Shown here: positions 25,240 through 37,556 of the stretch, one piece after another
Layout: every line of letters starts with the position of its first letter
Numbering within the stretch: position 1 is the stretch's first letter
NCBI RefSeq assembly: GCF_028554725.1
Contig: NC_071671.1
Span: forward strand, 22,629,501 to 22,693,500
DNA from: Zeugodacus cucurbitae
Taxonomy: Eukaryota > Arthropoda > Insecta > Diptera > Tephritidae
Direction of reading: 5' to 3'
DNA: 64,000 nucleotides
Translations under genes and position numbers: made by a program
Notes under the pieces: generated by a model
The model's input: only the letters and a program-made list of their open reading frames with translations
What the model was told of the DNA's origin: nothing
Databases searched by the model: none

Positions 25240-25342
25240 TTGAGGAGTCAGAAGAATAACATAGGGGCAGCACTCAGGAACATTGATAAAATTTGACTAA
25301 ATTTAATATTTTGTGCAGATCCTGTATTCCAAACTGGTATAA
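25240..25342 (-). pseudogene. Possible second coding remnant of the inverted-repeat element
   Basis: Minus-strand frame between the element's 3' side and the inserted repeat reads VWNTGSAQNIKFSQILSMF and then LSAAPMLFF before a stop. Its composition is protein-like, but no family is recognised. It would lie downstream of the remnant at 26424-26650 if the inserted repeat is removed. Confidence 0.3.
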
Positions 25343-25344
25343 TC

Positions 25345-26423
25345 ACAAAGTTGCTACGAGAGTATAATAGTTTTGTTCACAAACTAAACGAGTTAGATAT
25401 AGATATAGATATATACCAAAGTGATCAGGGTGACGAGTAGAGTTCAAATCCGGATATCTGTCTTTCTGTCCGTCCGTCCGTCCGTCTAACTTGAGTAAAA
25501 ATAGTCACATATCTTGTTTAAAATTGGTACACGTAATTCTTGGCACCATAGGAAAGTTGTTTTCGAAGGTGGGATAAATCGGACCACTGCCACGTCCACA
25601 AAATGGCGGACCACGAAAAGGCAAAAAGTGCCATAAATAAAGCTATGAAAGTAAAATTAGGTACAAAGGATCGCACTATAAAGGAGCATATTTGGATGTT
25701 ATTTTTGTACATATCTCGTAAACTACTAAGCTATACCAACTAAATTTTCTACAACCATTTCTTTTAATCGGATTATAACCATGCCCACCTCCTATACAAA
25801 AGTTATGTTGAAAACTACTAAAAATGCTTTAATTCAGTAAGGAAAACCACCAGAAACCTTAAATTTCATTATAAAGATGGTACAGAAGAGCTGCACTCAA
25901 AATGGTATACACAATTTTAAATGGGTGTGGTACCACTTATGGGTCCAAAACCGTATCACAGAAACTAGTACTCCAATTCCAATGAAATTCGGTTCATAAT
26001 AATTTTCTGCCATCCCAATAATATGTTGTGAAAATAGGCCAAATCGGTTGTGAAGTCAACCTGAATCGTTTACTATAAAGTAAACACTAGTGAAGATATA
26101 GGAACAGAACTTTGCACAATTACTACATTTATAGTGTGGCCCTTCCAAAAACCGAAATTGGAAATTGAAAGTTTAAAATTTATAGGGAATATTTTCTTCT
26201 AATAATATGTCTCCGTGACAAAAATGGGTTAAATCGGGTCATAACTTCACCTAGCTCCCATATATCTAATATTAAGGTTTCCAACTTTGAATGTACTTTA
26301 TACCATATATATGACGAATATGTGGGTCAAATTGTGTTTTATAGTAATAACATTAAATGATTAATCGCAATTTAGAGAGTATAAAATGTTCGGTTACACC
26401 CGATCGTAGTGCTTTCCCTGTTA
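25345..26423 (+). repeat. Dispersed 'TATACTCTCGCAA' repeat, copy inserted in the inverted-repeat element
   Basis: It begins at ACAAAGTTGCTACGAGAGTA, lacking the terminal TATACTCTCGC, then follows the family order: ACGAGTTAGATATAG, TGATCAGGGTGACGAGTAGA, CCGTCCGTCCGTCCG, the CCACAAAATGGCG box, and the AGAGAGTATAAAATGTTCGG right end. Compared with the copy at 37557 it has many small deletions. It interrupts the DNA transposon and is therefore the younger of the two. Confidence 0.8.
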
Positions 26424-26650
26424 ATTTAATTTTTGCTCAATTTCTTTTACACATGTTTCTAGTATTTTTTTTATTTTTAATGCTTGGTAATTTACCCTTT
26501 TCTAGTAAATATTTATTTTGTTTTAGTTTTTCTACTAATAATTTAGAAATGTCGTAAGTCTCTATTTTATTATTATTATTTGATCCTACTTCTACTTCAC
26601 TTTCACTTGACGACACGTTCGCACTTCTATAACAATTAGATGTTTGATCT
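26424..26650 (-). pseudogene. Coding remnant of the inverted-repeat DNA transposon
   Basis: On the minus strand an open frame reads SANVSSSESEVEVGSNNNN, then DISKLLVEKLKQNKYLLEKGK and LPSIKNKK. A one-base shift later it continues as ILETCVKEIEQK before meeting the inserted repeat. The acidic serine-rich start followed by a charged helical segment is protein-like and unlike the surrounding DNA. It may be the N-terminus of a small transposon-encoded DNA-binding (Myb/SANT-like) protein, but I do not recognise the family with confidence. No in-frame ATG is left; a TGA lies upstream in the same phase. Confidence 0.45.
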
Positions 26651-26804
26651 CCTTTTGCTCAAGTAATTGCAATTTGTTTGAACTCATTTTTATGCATACG
26701 AAATTGAGCAAAAGCTGTTGCTGTTTGATCGAACTCGACTTACGAGCAATTGCTCACATGCCTCAACTCAGCGCTTTTACTCGTTTTTATGCATGAGGCC
26801 CAAT

Positions 26805-26890
26805 GACTCCATTATCGAACAGAATCTTTAAAACAGCTCACCATAGAACTATGCTACAAAAGATAGTTTTTAAATATTCTTTCCACCCAA
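26805..26890 (-). pseudogene. Possible continuation of the retrotransposon relic beyond the inverted-repeat element
   Basis: The minus-strand translation near 26840-26870 contains IVLW, a stop, then AVLKIL, faintly like the Y-G-x-x-V-W-W-x-A-L motif downstream of reverse transcriptase in non-LTR elements. It is expected here if 24545-24970 and this segment were once continuous. The evidence is weak. Confidence 0.2.
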
Positions 26891-29800
26891 ACTGAAATGT
26901 CTTCCTCTACATCCCACCACCGACATTGAAACATCGGCAAACTGATGAAATGTCAAGCCATGTTACTTATTTATTGCAACCAAAAAGAAAAGTATGTTGT
27001 CAACATGCCACCCGCATGCGCCCTGCGTGCTACAACCTTCAAAATTTCACAGGCTGTCCAGCGCAACAACTTCCCTTGGCAAGATGGCAGGTGGCAGACG
27101 CAAGTGCCGCGACAAAAAGACAAAAACGGATTTCATGTTGTAAAAATCATTTCGCAGCGCGACAATTAAAATGTAAACATGTCCAAACACGCCTGAGGCC
27201 GACAAGCGAAAAAGCCCAATGGCGCGCGTCGCATGACATGTCGCTTTACCAAAAAGGCGGCCGAAGAAAGCAAGGCCAGGCACGGCGGAGTCTACTACAA
27301 CACTTTGCTATATAGATCCATGGATCTATATGTATGTGTGTGTTCGCTCTCACAACTGTCATTTCGGTTGAGTGCTTTTGCTATTGTTTGTCATAAATCA
27401 AGTGAATCGCGGCGACGGAATGTAAACGACACCGGTGTACACAACTACAACAAAGTATAATAAAAAACGGCAAAAACAAAAAGCAAACAACAACAAAAAG
27501 TTATGTACATAAAAACAACAAGAGTACTTTATAAAGTATTTGTACATTTTTGACAACCCTTTTTTCGGGGGAGCAGTGTAGCTTTAACGCGACACGGCAC
27601 TTTTGTGCCGTCGAAAACGATTTGTAGGCGCGAAGTCTACGAGGTTGTGTGAATAAAACCGTAATTTTGAATTTATGGAATAATTTTCTCACAAGCCAGT
27701 AAATTATTTCTCAATATAGTAGAAAAGTAGTAGAAAAGCTCTGGTGGTTTAGCATATTTACCCACAACCGACAACCGTCTCTTTAAATGATGGTATCTGT
27801 GCTCGGTTCAAATCCGTTCCTCTACTCGTCCAGTATTATCTTCAAATAGTCGGTTTTCATACACTCTCCGGAACAACCGTATCTTTAAATTATGGCCTCA
27901 TCGCTCATTTCAATTTCGTTTACTGAAATCTTTACTTGACCGGAGTTGATTTGAACGTGCTTACTGATACTGTTTTGGGAATACTCAAGGAGCTCGGAAT
28001 GATATTCGTCTGAAGTTAATAGCATTACCGCTCTAAAAATACAACTATGGCGTTTTCTAATGGCAATCCCCACGGTCGCTAGCTCGTCCACGAATAGTAA
28101 ACTGCTTAAAATTCGTCCGTCTCAGAAGGTCGCGGCATCTAGGCAAAGGTTGACATTGATTAGCAGAGGAATCTTCTACACTTTTACGTATGTTTAGCCG
28201 ATTTTGTCGAATATGTCGGACGTTAGGTCGTTATTGGGACCCGGTATCTCTCTTTTTATTTGTTAGCCTTAATTTATGGAAGCAGTTCATATAAAGCTAG
28301 GTCTTTTAAAGCTAGTAGTTCATTGTCAATTGGTAGGTTATGAGTTCGAAGCCCGTCTTTTATAAAACCTAAAATTCAATTAATCATTTTTTCCAGTACT
28401 TGTCATCCTCGCCAAAACTCTATAATGAATTAAGTCTCCTTGACTTATCGAACTCACCTCGTTCGTTAATAGCCAAAGTCTGTTTTTACCTTTGCTGTAA
28501 AACAATCGCATTGAATCGCTGAAGCGACGAATATGACGGACAGATATTATGACTCACGTGCCAAGCTGTCAAGAAATCAAAATCAACGCACTTTTATCAA
28601 CTTCGCTTTTTTTGTTTCTGTTTTAACCCCTTACAAAGAATTCTTTCGAAATTTTTTGTTTTTTTACAACACAACCATTTCCATTTCCTCAAAAGCGGCA
28701 AAGATAAAAGCCTTTTAAAGTGAGCTGGAGTTGGAGTTGCCTGAGTAGTAGTAGTAGCCGGCGTGTAACGGCATTTTAAATGACAATTACATGAATATTT
28801 AATTTACATCCTTTAATCATGCCAATACCAAAAAGGCCGTCAACTCAACAGTTGTAGGCAGTGGCTCTGACTGCCTCGGACGAGCACTTTGTTTGCGGAA
28901 TTGGCGCCTCACTCCAACCATGTCCGGGCTGCTACAACATGTTGTGTTGACAAGTCGCTGTTGTGAAAAAAAGGCCGAGAGAGGGAGCGCAATGTGAAAA
29001 AAATGAGCATGCATATACGGTATATATTACAGCCAAAAAAATTATGCATTCATACATCTATACTTACAAAGAAATCTATGGTTTTTTTGGCTTTCATACG
29101 TTATACTTCGTGGGTCCGGGTGTTGCGTTGACGAAAGGGTATCAGCTGGCTGACAAATGTGTAGTCGTTAAATTTATGACCGAAAACTTATACGTGATTT
29201 GCCAGCCGCAGTCATGGGTGACAACGAATGAAGGAATCCAAAAAAAGGGACTCCGTCTAGCGTGCATACTCTGAGGATACATTGATATTTACATATAAAC
29301 TGTCATATCCTCATATGTTTCATATTAAAGTGTTTTTCAGTAGAATTGCACAGTGTAGTGAGTCGTACCCCTAAAGACCTTTTATTGAATATTTGCAATT
29401 CTCCGCTGGCTCATAAAATACAGATCTCAGATAGGGTCGTTTATTGAACACACTTCCTTCGGTAATCTATTGACTGCTTCGCTGCCGATCGTACTTCGAG
29501 AGAAGCCGAACTTTCAAAACTTCTTTCACCAATCAATTCCTTATTCTGACCCAAAGCGAATACTTTTATTTTATTTTTTAATGCTAATAAATATTTTATT
29601 TTTATTTCCTTCGAGTAGGCAGTCCCTGGCTGGATAAAAATCTGGATTCGTTCGAGTTACGTAGATCCGAGTTCGAACTCCGGACAATAGTCATAGAGCA
29701 AAATAGTTTTTTTTACATAAACTGCAAGACGGATATAAAAAATTATTCTGTCGCTAAGGATAGAACCGCAGTCGACTCATCTACGATTTTCCCCATGATG

Positions 29801-31849
29801 AAAATGAGTTTTAATCGCAAACCCCACTACTCATAACTTTCCTTTACAAAATTTCAGATCTCAAATACTCTCGAAACTGACATAGGAATGTGAGAAACTC
29901 TGTAATAAGTCGCAATGAATATCGAAACCGTACAGTCTTGCTTCCATGTTTTGCATCAGGGTTGAATAGTCTTTAAGTGGGCAGAAGTCGAGGTTTCATT
30001 ATGAGGACTAAATTATTGGCGGCTCGTATCAAGTTCTATAATCGGAAATAACGGAATTTCCATCGAGGGTTTTGACAAGTTTTTGAAAATCCTAGCAACT
30101 TTTCCATATTTACAAAAGGTACCATATTTCAGGCATTGAGTCAGTAAAAGCCTGAGTCTTGTTCACTTCACATATCTAAATAATTTATCTTAATTCTGAG
30201 ATTTTCGATTCCATATTACCGAATTTTCATTATTAGGTCCGAAGCACAGTTCATAAATTTGCATTGGTGCGCTTCGTCTTTCGATCCTACGATATCGGAA
30301 CTGACTTTACAGAATTGCCTTTAAGGTTTCACCAAAGAATGTTTCAAGAACGATTTTTCTGACGTAGGGACCAGATTCCAGATTATTCATTTGTACTACT
30401 CTGGTCTAGACTCGAATCGAATGAGATATATCTTGTGAGAACTTCTTCAGACAGGCCTTAGAAAACTCCTTTGCTTCTTCCAAAAGCTTGGATCTGTGTC
30501 TTTCAATGTCAACTCCAGATTTTTTCTTACCCAAATTCAAATTTTTCTGACCCTTCTCACCACTGTACCACCAAACAATGCTTTCGTATTCAGTCTAATG
30601 ATGATGTTGATGGTTAACATGAACGGTTATGGTAATGGTGAGAATGATAATGATTCCCCATATACAAGCTGCGTGATTGTTGATGAACAAAATCATTAAC
30701 GACAACACCCAAATGTCACATACCGAAAATTATGCTAGGCAAAAGAAGCAGACCGAAAAAAGGGTCAAAAAGCATAAATTTGCTAAAAAAAATAGACAAC
30801 AATGCAGAGGGGACTAAGCAACATAAGGATAGGGGAAAATATGATGAACAAGTTGTTTTGTCGCAGTTAACGGCGCAGGACGAAGGTGATATAAGAAACG
30901 TCAGAACAATGTGTGGCAAACAAAAAATCTTTACTGGAAGGGTGGCATAAGAAAGAAGGGTGAATAAGAGAGGGAGTTTGTGTGTGGGAGGGGCGAACTT
31001 GTGAGGCATAAAGTCCCTTAAATGAAAACTCACAAAAAAATAATTTTCTTTTTGTTTTGTTGCGAGTCCAAAATGAAGGGCAAATTGTTATTCGAAAGTC
31101 AATTGGGGTTTCACAGAGCCGTCCAATACGCTCAATTGCACAGGTGTTGTGCGCATAAAAGCAATTTGTTGTTGCTGGGTGATAAATATGGATTTGTTGT
31201 ATTTATTGTTGTTGCATTTTTTTGTCTATTTTGTTTCACTTAACTCCTTTTGCCGCCTTAACAGTTTTTTGTTGTTTCTCTTTCAGACTCACCTTTTTCT
31301 TTGCTTCTTTTTTGTCAGCATTTACCTTCATTCTCACCACCCTCCGCCCTCCCGATATTTGCATGTCTTTTGAATATTTATATGGGTTGTGTGGATTCCC
31401 TATCGTCCTCTGTCTATCACTCGTTTATTAACCTTCTTTACGAGTTTTTTCTGCTTCTTTGTATCGTTGCTATTCAAGCGTAAATGACCAATTGCCCGTG
31501 TCATATGCAACAGTTCGTGCATTGACAACCATTCTACCGCCCAACCAACAACAATAACAACACTTACAATGTGTTGCTCCTAACCTCTAATCCGCTGTGT
31601 GTATGCGTAGCAGCTGGGCGCCTCAAGCCACAACTGTGTATTTGGAGCGCACTGCTGGTAGGCGCATTTAATCCCATTGTCGGGCGGCTGGCGGTCGGTG
31701 GTCAACGCAGTGGGTCTTGGCTTGTCTTGTATTACAGCTTCTCAGCTAGGTTTGACTTTACTGATTCTCTGAGTATGTGGTTTCTTTTAGTTGGATTTTT
31801 ATGCTGTTGGAACATGTTGCTTACGGTTTAGTGATTTAGTGCGACTAAA
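26891..31849. other. Non-coding DNA with balanced-composition blocks
   Basis: More balanced, triplet-containing blocks lie at about 26900-27500, 28700-29000 and 31000-31720, separated by A+T-rich sequence. A short near-duplication, CAACCGT-TCTTTAAAT-ATGG, occurs at 27772 and 27876. A minus-strand frame at 28091-27885 looks protein-like but short and unmatched. No gene can be supported. Confidence 0.4.
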
Positions 31850-32500
31850 CGCATCTTCTATTAGCCGTAGTGTAAGTAATATAATAGTCTTCGTACTTCC
31901 GGTTGGTTTTATCGCTTCTATCTCGGGCAGCTTATGAGATATCTTAGTGAAATTGGTTGAAAATCCTTCGCTTAACATAATTGAAGTATAAGCCAAAAAT
32001 TATTAAAATCGGATTATTTTTAGTCCTAACCCCAATATAATTATTATACTGATATCAGGACTTGCATATAAATTAATCTCTAAAAGCCGGCCTTTATACA
32101 AGATATCTTAATGAAATTACGTGAGAAATATTCACTTAGTATTATTTAATTATGCACCAAAACGTATTCAAATCAGACCTCATCTGCTCCTAACCCCCAT
32201 ATAACGAATATGAAGATTTCAGCACTTCCGACTAATCCATATAAGTCGGTATATATACAATTTGGTTAGCATATTTTGCAAACTATAATGTAAATAAATA
32301 CCAAAAATTTAAGAATTTGGTTCATGTTTATCCCTAGCCACCATATAACGAAACTGACTATTTCAGTACTTCCGGTAACTATTATGTCAAATATATGGGT
32401 CTGTATAAGAGGTAACTGAACCAAATTCAATGACTATATTACTAATATTATAGTGTCATTTGGTAGCAAAAATAATTGACATCGGGTTCCATATAAGAGT
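31850..32500 (+). repeat. Degenerate tandem array, about 165-bp period
   Basis: A recurring order of blocks, GATATCTTA.TGAAATT, a CCAAAA..T.AAATC.GA segment, CC.CCATATAAC.GA and ACTTCCG, is seen about four times. The ACTTCC-type anchor falls at 31895, 32061 (as ACTTGC), 32224 and 32368, that is spacings of 166, 163 and 144. It shares the GATATCTTAATGAAA block with the dispersed repeat and may derive from its internal part. Confidence 0.6.
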
Positions 32501-34379
32501 ATTTGCTTTAGGTAAATTGAGTGATTGAGTGAAGAAAATCGGTCTCAAAATCATAGAGAATACATTTTATATAACAAATTTCGGTTCCACTCGCACTAAT
32601 GCCACCTTACTTGTTTTCCTTTCATTTCATTCCATTCAAGTTGTTTTTGTCGCGCGCCACGTGTTTTCTTGGCTGTCCTACAACTGTGAGGTCACAAAAA
32701 CCGTCGCTACACACACCAACATACAAACCTAACTGCTAACCAATACATAAGCGCGCGACATGGGTAAAGGTCGAATGTGGCACCTGATGTTAAACTGCGG
32801 TTAAATGTGCCATAATGATGCCGTTTACTGTGGCGAGAGTTGATGTCTTCCCTCTTTCTATGTATGATTGTGTGTGTGTCTCACTGTATCAATTTCGCCT
32901 TATTGTGGGGACTCACCTTTAACTATAAACGTTTTTGTTGTTATTTTTTCCTTCTTTCATTTACCTTTCCACTGTTAGTATATATAAACAAATAAAAAAT
33001 ATATGGTTACTTACCTTTTTCTATGCGGCGGCAGCACCCTGCTGGCTTGCTTGCCGCTTCTATGGCTATGTTTATATTGCTTTTGTATCGCTTTCTTATT
33101 GTCATTTGCTCACTATCTGCTTGTTAGATCGCTTGTTGTTGCTTCTCTGTTTTTTTGTGATTTTCTTCCTGCTTTTTTATTACTTTATATACTCAAGTGT
33201 TGCACGTTCTATGAGTTTTTTTGTCTTTGCTGTTGTTTTTGTTGTTGTTGCTTCTTACGTGTATCATTTGCTAGCGTTGCGCACTTAATGGTGGCACTCT
33301 TGTGTATTCCATTTATGCGTATTTGACTGCCACATTTCAATGATGGATTACGCAGTGATTCAATTGCTCAAACACACACACTCTCGCAGTCACAATTGAG
33401 TTGAAAATATGCCTCTGGGGATTATTTTCCTCTATAGTTTGCTTTTCTTTATTGTTTTTGGTACTTTTCAATATTTAATGACCTTTCAAATGCACTCTCA
33501 GGTCTTTGTTTTTATAGCCAAAGGGTTGATTTTTGATTTATGTTTGGAAAGTCATTTTAAAAAGGTCATTAGCTGTTAAAAAGGTAGCTTCGACGTTTTT
33601 TGATATAAGTTAGCTGAGAATTTTAGATGAATTATGTAATTTTTTATATATTAACCGAGACTGCAGCAAATGCATTTTCAAAAGTCATACTTAAGTACTT
33701 TTATGGAAGCCGCGAGCAAATGCTGGTTAATTGACATTGCTTGTTGTTCCAATCACAATATGTTATAATATCTAAACAACCTCACTAAATACACGCACAT
33801 TAAGTCGCTTATGTAGGGTTGATTAATTTTTAGAACCAGCTTTTCATAGAAAACTTCATCATTGCAATTTTCATAAGCGGTGCTGTGACTATTGTTTAGA
33901 GCTTATGGCCCACTGCACTGCCTTTATACTTCTAGGTTAATACAATTCATAACTGTTTATACTTTTCATTAACTTTTATGGCACCGTCCATTGTTTCCGG
34001 TTCATTGCGTCATTCAGTAAAATCTTCTGGATAATGGTTGTGGACGTTTGTTCTGAACTAGTGTTTCAAATTACAAGAGAAGTTCTCTCCAGACTGTTCC
34101 TAATGAACATTTTATAGTCTCCCCTTCATATACAGACACTTATCCTTTAATCTCAGCCAACGCATCAAGTTCTTCCATTAGCACATAGGTTCTAATGAAG
34201 ACGAACCCAGATACTAGTGATACCGTACCGTACCGCATTCGTATGACAAAGCGAATAACACTGTTTAACGGACCCAGTAAAAGTTTGCTTTTAGGGACAT
34301 TCCGTGATTGTCATTTCTTCTTTTTCATTGTTCATTTGTTTCCAGTCAAGTTAAGTTTAAAAATTATTTAGAGGTAAAA
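32501..34379. other. Non-coding DNA
   Basis: A TTG/CTT-rich block lies at 32930-33330, with Cys/Leu/Phe-rich frames in more than one phase that follow the pyrimidine-rich composition. The rest is A+T-rich. No gene was recognised. Confidence 0.45.
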
Positions 34380-34775
34380 GGTTCCTCCACCCATATTCCA
34401 ATTTTGGTTATAGTAAATGAGTTTACTCAATCCAGTTCGACCTGAGGGGATAGGAGGTTAACGATATTGATATAAGGACACATAGGATGAGGTGGGATGC
34501 TCCATCTAGAGCTCCATTAAATGTCAATTTGGTTCGAAAGTAAGGGAGCTACTTGTGTCCAGTTTGATTAGAGGAGAGAGAAGGTTAAAAAGGTTTATAT
34601 AAGGATACATGGGCTGAGGTGACATGCCACATCTGGGACAACAATAAATGTCTGAGTTATATTCCGTGTATTTGGAGCAAATATGTGAAATTAAATAATT
34701 GACGTTCTGCCAAGTGAATCTTATTATAAGGTCCTCCGGATTTATTAGAAATGAGTTCGTCCGTGACTGAAATAA
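34380..34775 (+). repeat. Degenerate tandem repeat, 127-bp period, about three units
   Basis: The anchor TATAAGG occurs at 34471, 34598 and 34725, exactly 127 bp apart each time. Units one and two share CCAGTT.GA..., AGGTTAA, TATAAGGA.ACAT.GG.TGAGGTG and ATGC..CATCT in the same order. Unit three is more diverged (TATAAGGTCC, then ATAAATGTTAAT-GGTTTGAA). It is non-coding. Confidence 0.6.
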
Positions 34776-37556
34776 ATGTTAATCGGTTTGAAGTGGGTTC
34801 AGTTGCAGTTCCAGATGATCTGTTACTTAAAAGTGAACTGGTTCCATTTTATAAGTTAATTTTTGCAATTACCAAGCTGTGACGGCGAGCGAGTTGAGGA
34901 GTTTGTTGTCGAACTTTTTTTTTATCTCATTCATCAATGTTTCCCTCTAAAAACTGCTTCTGAAAGCGTTGTTCAGCGTTTCGAAGCCTCTCAAACAGTT
35001 GATTCCTTGTATGTTAAGGACGAGTATTAGAATTATCTTTGCTTTTCACAGCTTGATCTCTTAATTCCATATTTAACATGCTAGACCTCATTAGACTTAA
35101 CAAAGTTCCTACTGAACATGGACTCCAAATTCAGTTTTGAGTAAATGTCATAGTGTCAACATTTACTCAAAATTTTGTTTTGGAATTTCACCTCTATATG
35201 TAATATGTTTTATTCAAATTCTCTGCCAAACTTGATGAATTTTTTAATATAAATATTTCAATTTCGCATATTTCCGCCACTACAACATCGAAGTTTCATT
35301 TGCCAAAACATACCAACTCTATTACGAGCATACACTTGCCACAAACACAATAAGTCAAACGACAGTCAGAGTTAGCAAATGAATTTCAAATATGAATTCC
35401 ATGGAGTATTGAAGAGCTTCGTGTTCCTTTTACGCGTTTTGCCATTGCTATTGTGTCATCATGAATAATAACCGCATAGAAATTTCCAATAATAAATTTT
35501 CCCATGACATCGTCAAAGAAAATAGAAAAAGGAAAAAGGAGAACAAAAACACACTGCGATGGAGCTTTGGAAGCGCTCGTATGCGAGCAATGTTAGAAAG
35601 CAGAAGTATTAGTTGGTACATTTATATGCAACAACGCGTCACCGCAACCGCGAAACATTGACTAAATACTGCAATGGCAATGAGTGGATGGATGGGTAGC
35701 TAGATAGATGGATGAATGGATGGGTGAATGGATGACTGACGATGGACGGATGCGGTGAGGAATATTCTCTGTTGAATGGACTGAGCTGGCAGGAATCACA
35801 AAAGTATTTAGTGTTGTTGCTTCAAAATTAGAAAAAATATATGTTGGTTGCACCGAAAACCGCAAGCTATTGAGTCGCTGACTGCGAACTGTCAGAGTTC
35901 AGAGCCGAAAAATCGTCTGCGGCAATGACTGATAGCCGCTGTTGCCGCACATGCAGGCATTACGTCCAAATAGACGTGGCATTTAGTTCAACCGACAGGC
36001 ACTAAGTCCTAACACACAGACATATACATATAGTGGGACACACGCACAGTCAAATCAAGCTGATAGACAGCGACGTCGCAGTCTCACAATCAAAAGTCAG
36101 AGTAATGGCCCACAACTGGCGCCCTCCCTCCGCCGCAGCATCAATAAATCTCCGCCACTGCTGTCAGTCGTGCATCATTTAGTGACTCGCTTTGTGTGTT
36201 GCAGCACAAAAATGCAACTCTGTAGTGACTTTGACTTTGACCCTGCATGTCAAAACGCTGACGAAAACTGCACAAAAGCGTATTGCTCTCGTCTACTGTC
36301 TGATGCCACATACAGTTATGTGCTCAAAAAATAAATTGGTGCAATTCCAGAAATGGCAGCATTTGGTGGCAAGGCTGCTTTTAAATGTTTATATGTATGC
36401 TTTGAAATAAATTTATTGGCGCAGGGGGCGTGGCTTGTCTCCAAGTGACAGCGGTATTTCTGTCAAATGCGAAAATACCGCAAATTGTCATGTTGCAGCC
36501 ACATTTTTATGCACATTCGGGTGGTACTTAGATGCCGGAAAATGTTATCACAAAATTTTTCAATGTGCAAATCTAAAATCGGTGGCAGCATAGACGAAGT
36601 TGTGTGATGATGGAGATGGCTCAAACGCTTCGGACAACCTAGTAGTTAGCTACCATTACTGACATTAGTAGCCATCCTAGCGTCATCTGGATCAATCCCA
36701 ATATTGCTATGAAAACTAGCGAACGGAGATACTCTCTTCTTCTTCCAAATTCCGGAAGTAAAATCCATCAACTTTTCCATAAAAAAACTTCAATATTATA
36801 ATTCGCCTCAGCCGCTTCGATACTGTAACATGATTTTAATCCTGAAGCAATTCGATAGCTTTATTTTTAAGGCCCTCCTTATAATACCGCGAATTTGCCG
36901 CATCTATGGATATTTTCGCTTGCCACAAACACACTTTGTTCCGTGCAGCGCCTTTGCCAGTCGGATTCCTACTTTTTGTGGCGCCTCCCATTATATGCGG
37001 CTCACTGTCATTTCCGGGAATTCATTGTCGAAATACGAGTATAATTCTGCATAAAAAAGCAAGAATCAAATAAATTAATTGAAATACTTTGGTTTGTTAT
37101 AGCTTGCATAAGTCTTGTCGACTGTGGTTTTTAGCATAAAGAATGTGCGGCATATGCAATTCAATTAATCATTGAGGTCGGTATTAAGTCAGTCGAGCCT
37201 TAAACTATGCAAATCTGCAGAGCTTAAGCCGTAATTCATTTAAACTACGCCCTGTTCCAGAAATTCATAAATCGTGTCATTTTTTTAAATTTTGTCCAAT
37301 ATTTTTTTTATTTGATACAAATTATCCACAGCTGTACGCAAACACTTCAGACTTTTCTTCTTCCGCAGGCAACAAGAGCCTCTACATTGTGATTATTCAA
37401 GTATGGACTTAACCTCTTTTAGATAATTCGATCTAACGTGATTCCGTATAAGTAATAAAATTAAGTAATTTTTACCTTATGTCCCGACGTACTCTCAATT
37501 GAGCACAGTATACGAAGTTTTTACTAAATCCAACATCGGCGTTTCATTCCCTTTCA
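34776..37556. other. Non-coding DNA
   Basis: No gene was recognised. Balanced-composition sequence lies at about 35280-36480, including a CTGTCAGTCGTGC stretch near 36160. The rest is A+T-rich. Confidence 0.4.
35684..35754. repeat. Imperfect GGAT/GATG microsatellite
   Basis: A run of GGATGGATGGGT, GATAGATGGATGAATGGATGG and GAATGGATGACTGACGATGG variants. Confidence 0.8.

Larger units (their letters stand above)
24974..26801 (-). mobile_element. Terminal-inverted-repeat DNA transposon (PIF/Harbinger-like?), split by dispersed repeat
   Basis: Perfect 17-bp terminal inverted repeats, GGGCCTCATGCATAAAA at 24974-24990 and its reverse complement at 26785-26801, are flanked by AAT. Inside the ends are recurring ATGCATAA and TGAGC/GCTCA motifs (for example near 25041, 25143 and 26691). 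Removing the inserted dispersed repeat (25345-26423) leaves about 750 bp. The minus strand holds a broken coding remnant. G-rich ends, a 3-bp target duplication and a small accessory-type coding remnant would fit a deleted PIF/Harbinger element. However, that superfamily usually duplicates TTA/TAA, so the assignment is tentative. It sits inside the retrotransposon relic at 24545-24970. Confidence 0.7.

Noticed and set aside
26926..27315. Plus-strand 130-codon frame
   Set aside because: Cys/Arg/Gln-rich with no domain, and overlapped by open frames in other phases on both strands.
27885..28091. Minus-strand 68-codon frame (27885-28091) with protein-like composition
   Set aside because: Short, no match to a known family, and no splice or promoter context.
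27805..29680. tRNA B-box-like sequences at 27805 (GGTTCAAATCC), 28343 (AGTTCGAAGCC) and 29669 (GAGTTCGAACTC)
   Set aside because: No properly spaced A-box or foldable acceptor, D and anticodon stems could be drawn. The last is simply a 12-bp palindrome.
32935..33326. Overlapping Leu/Phe/Cys-rich frames that look membrane-like
   Set aside because: Two phases are open at once and both follow TTT/CTT/GTT-rich DNA. This is compositional, not a membrane protein.
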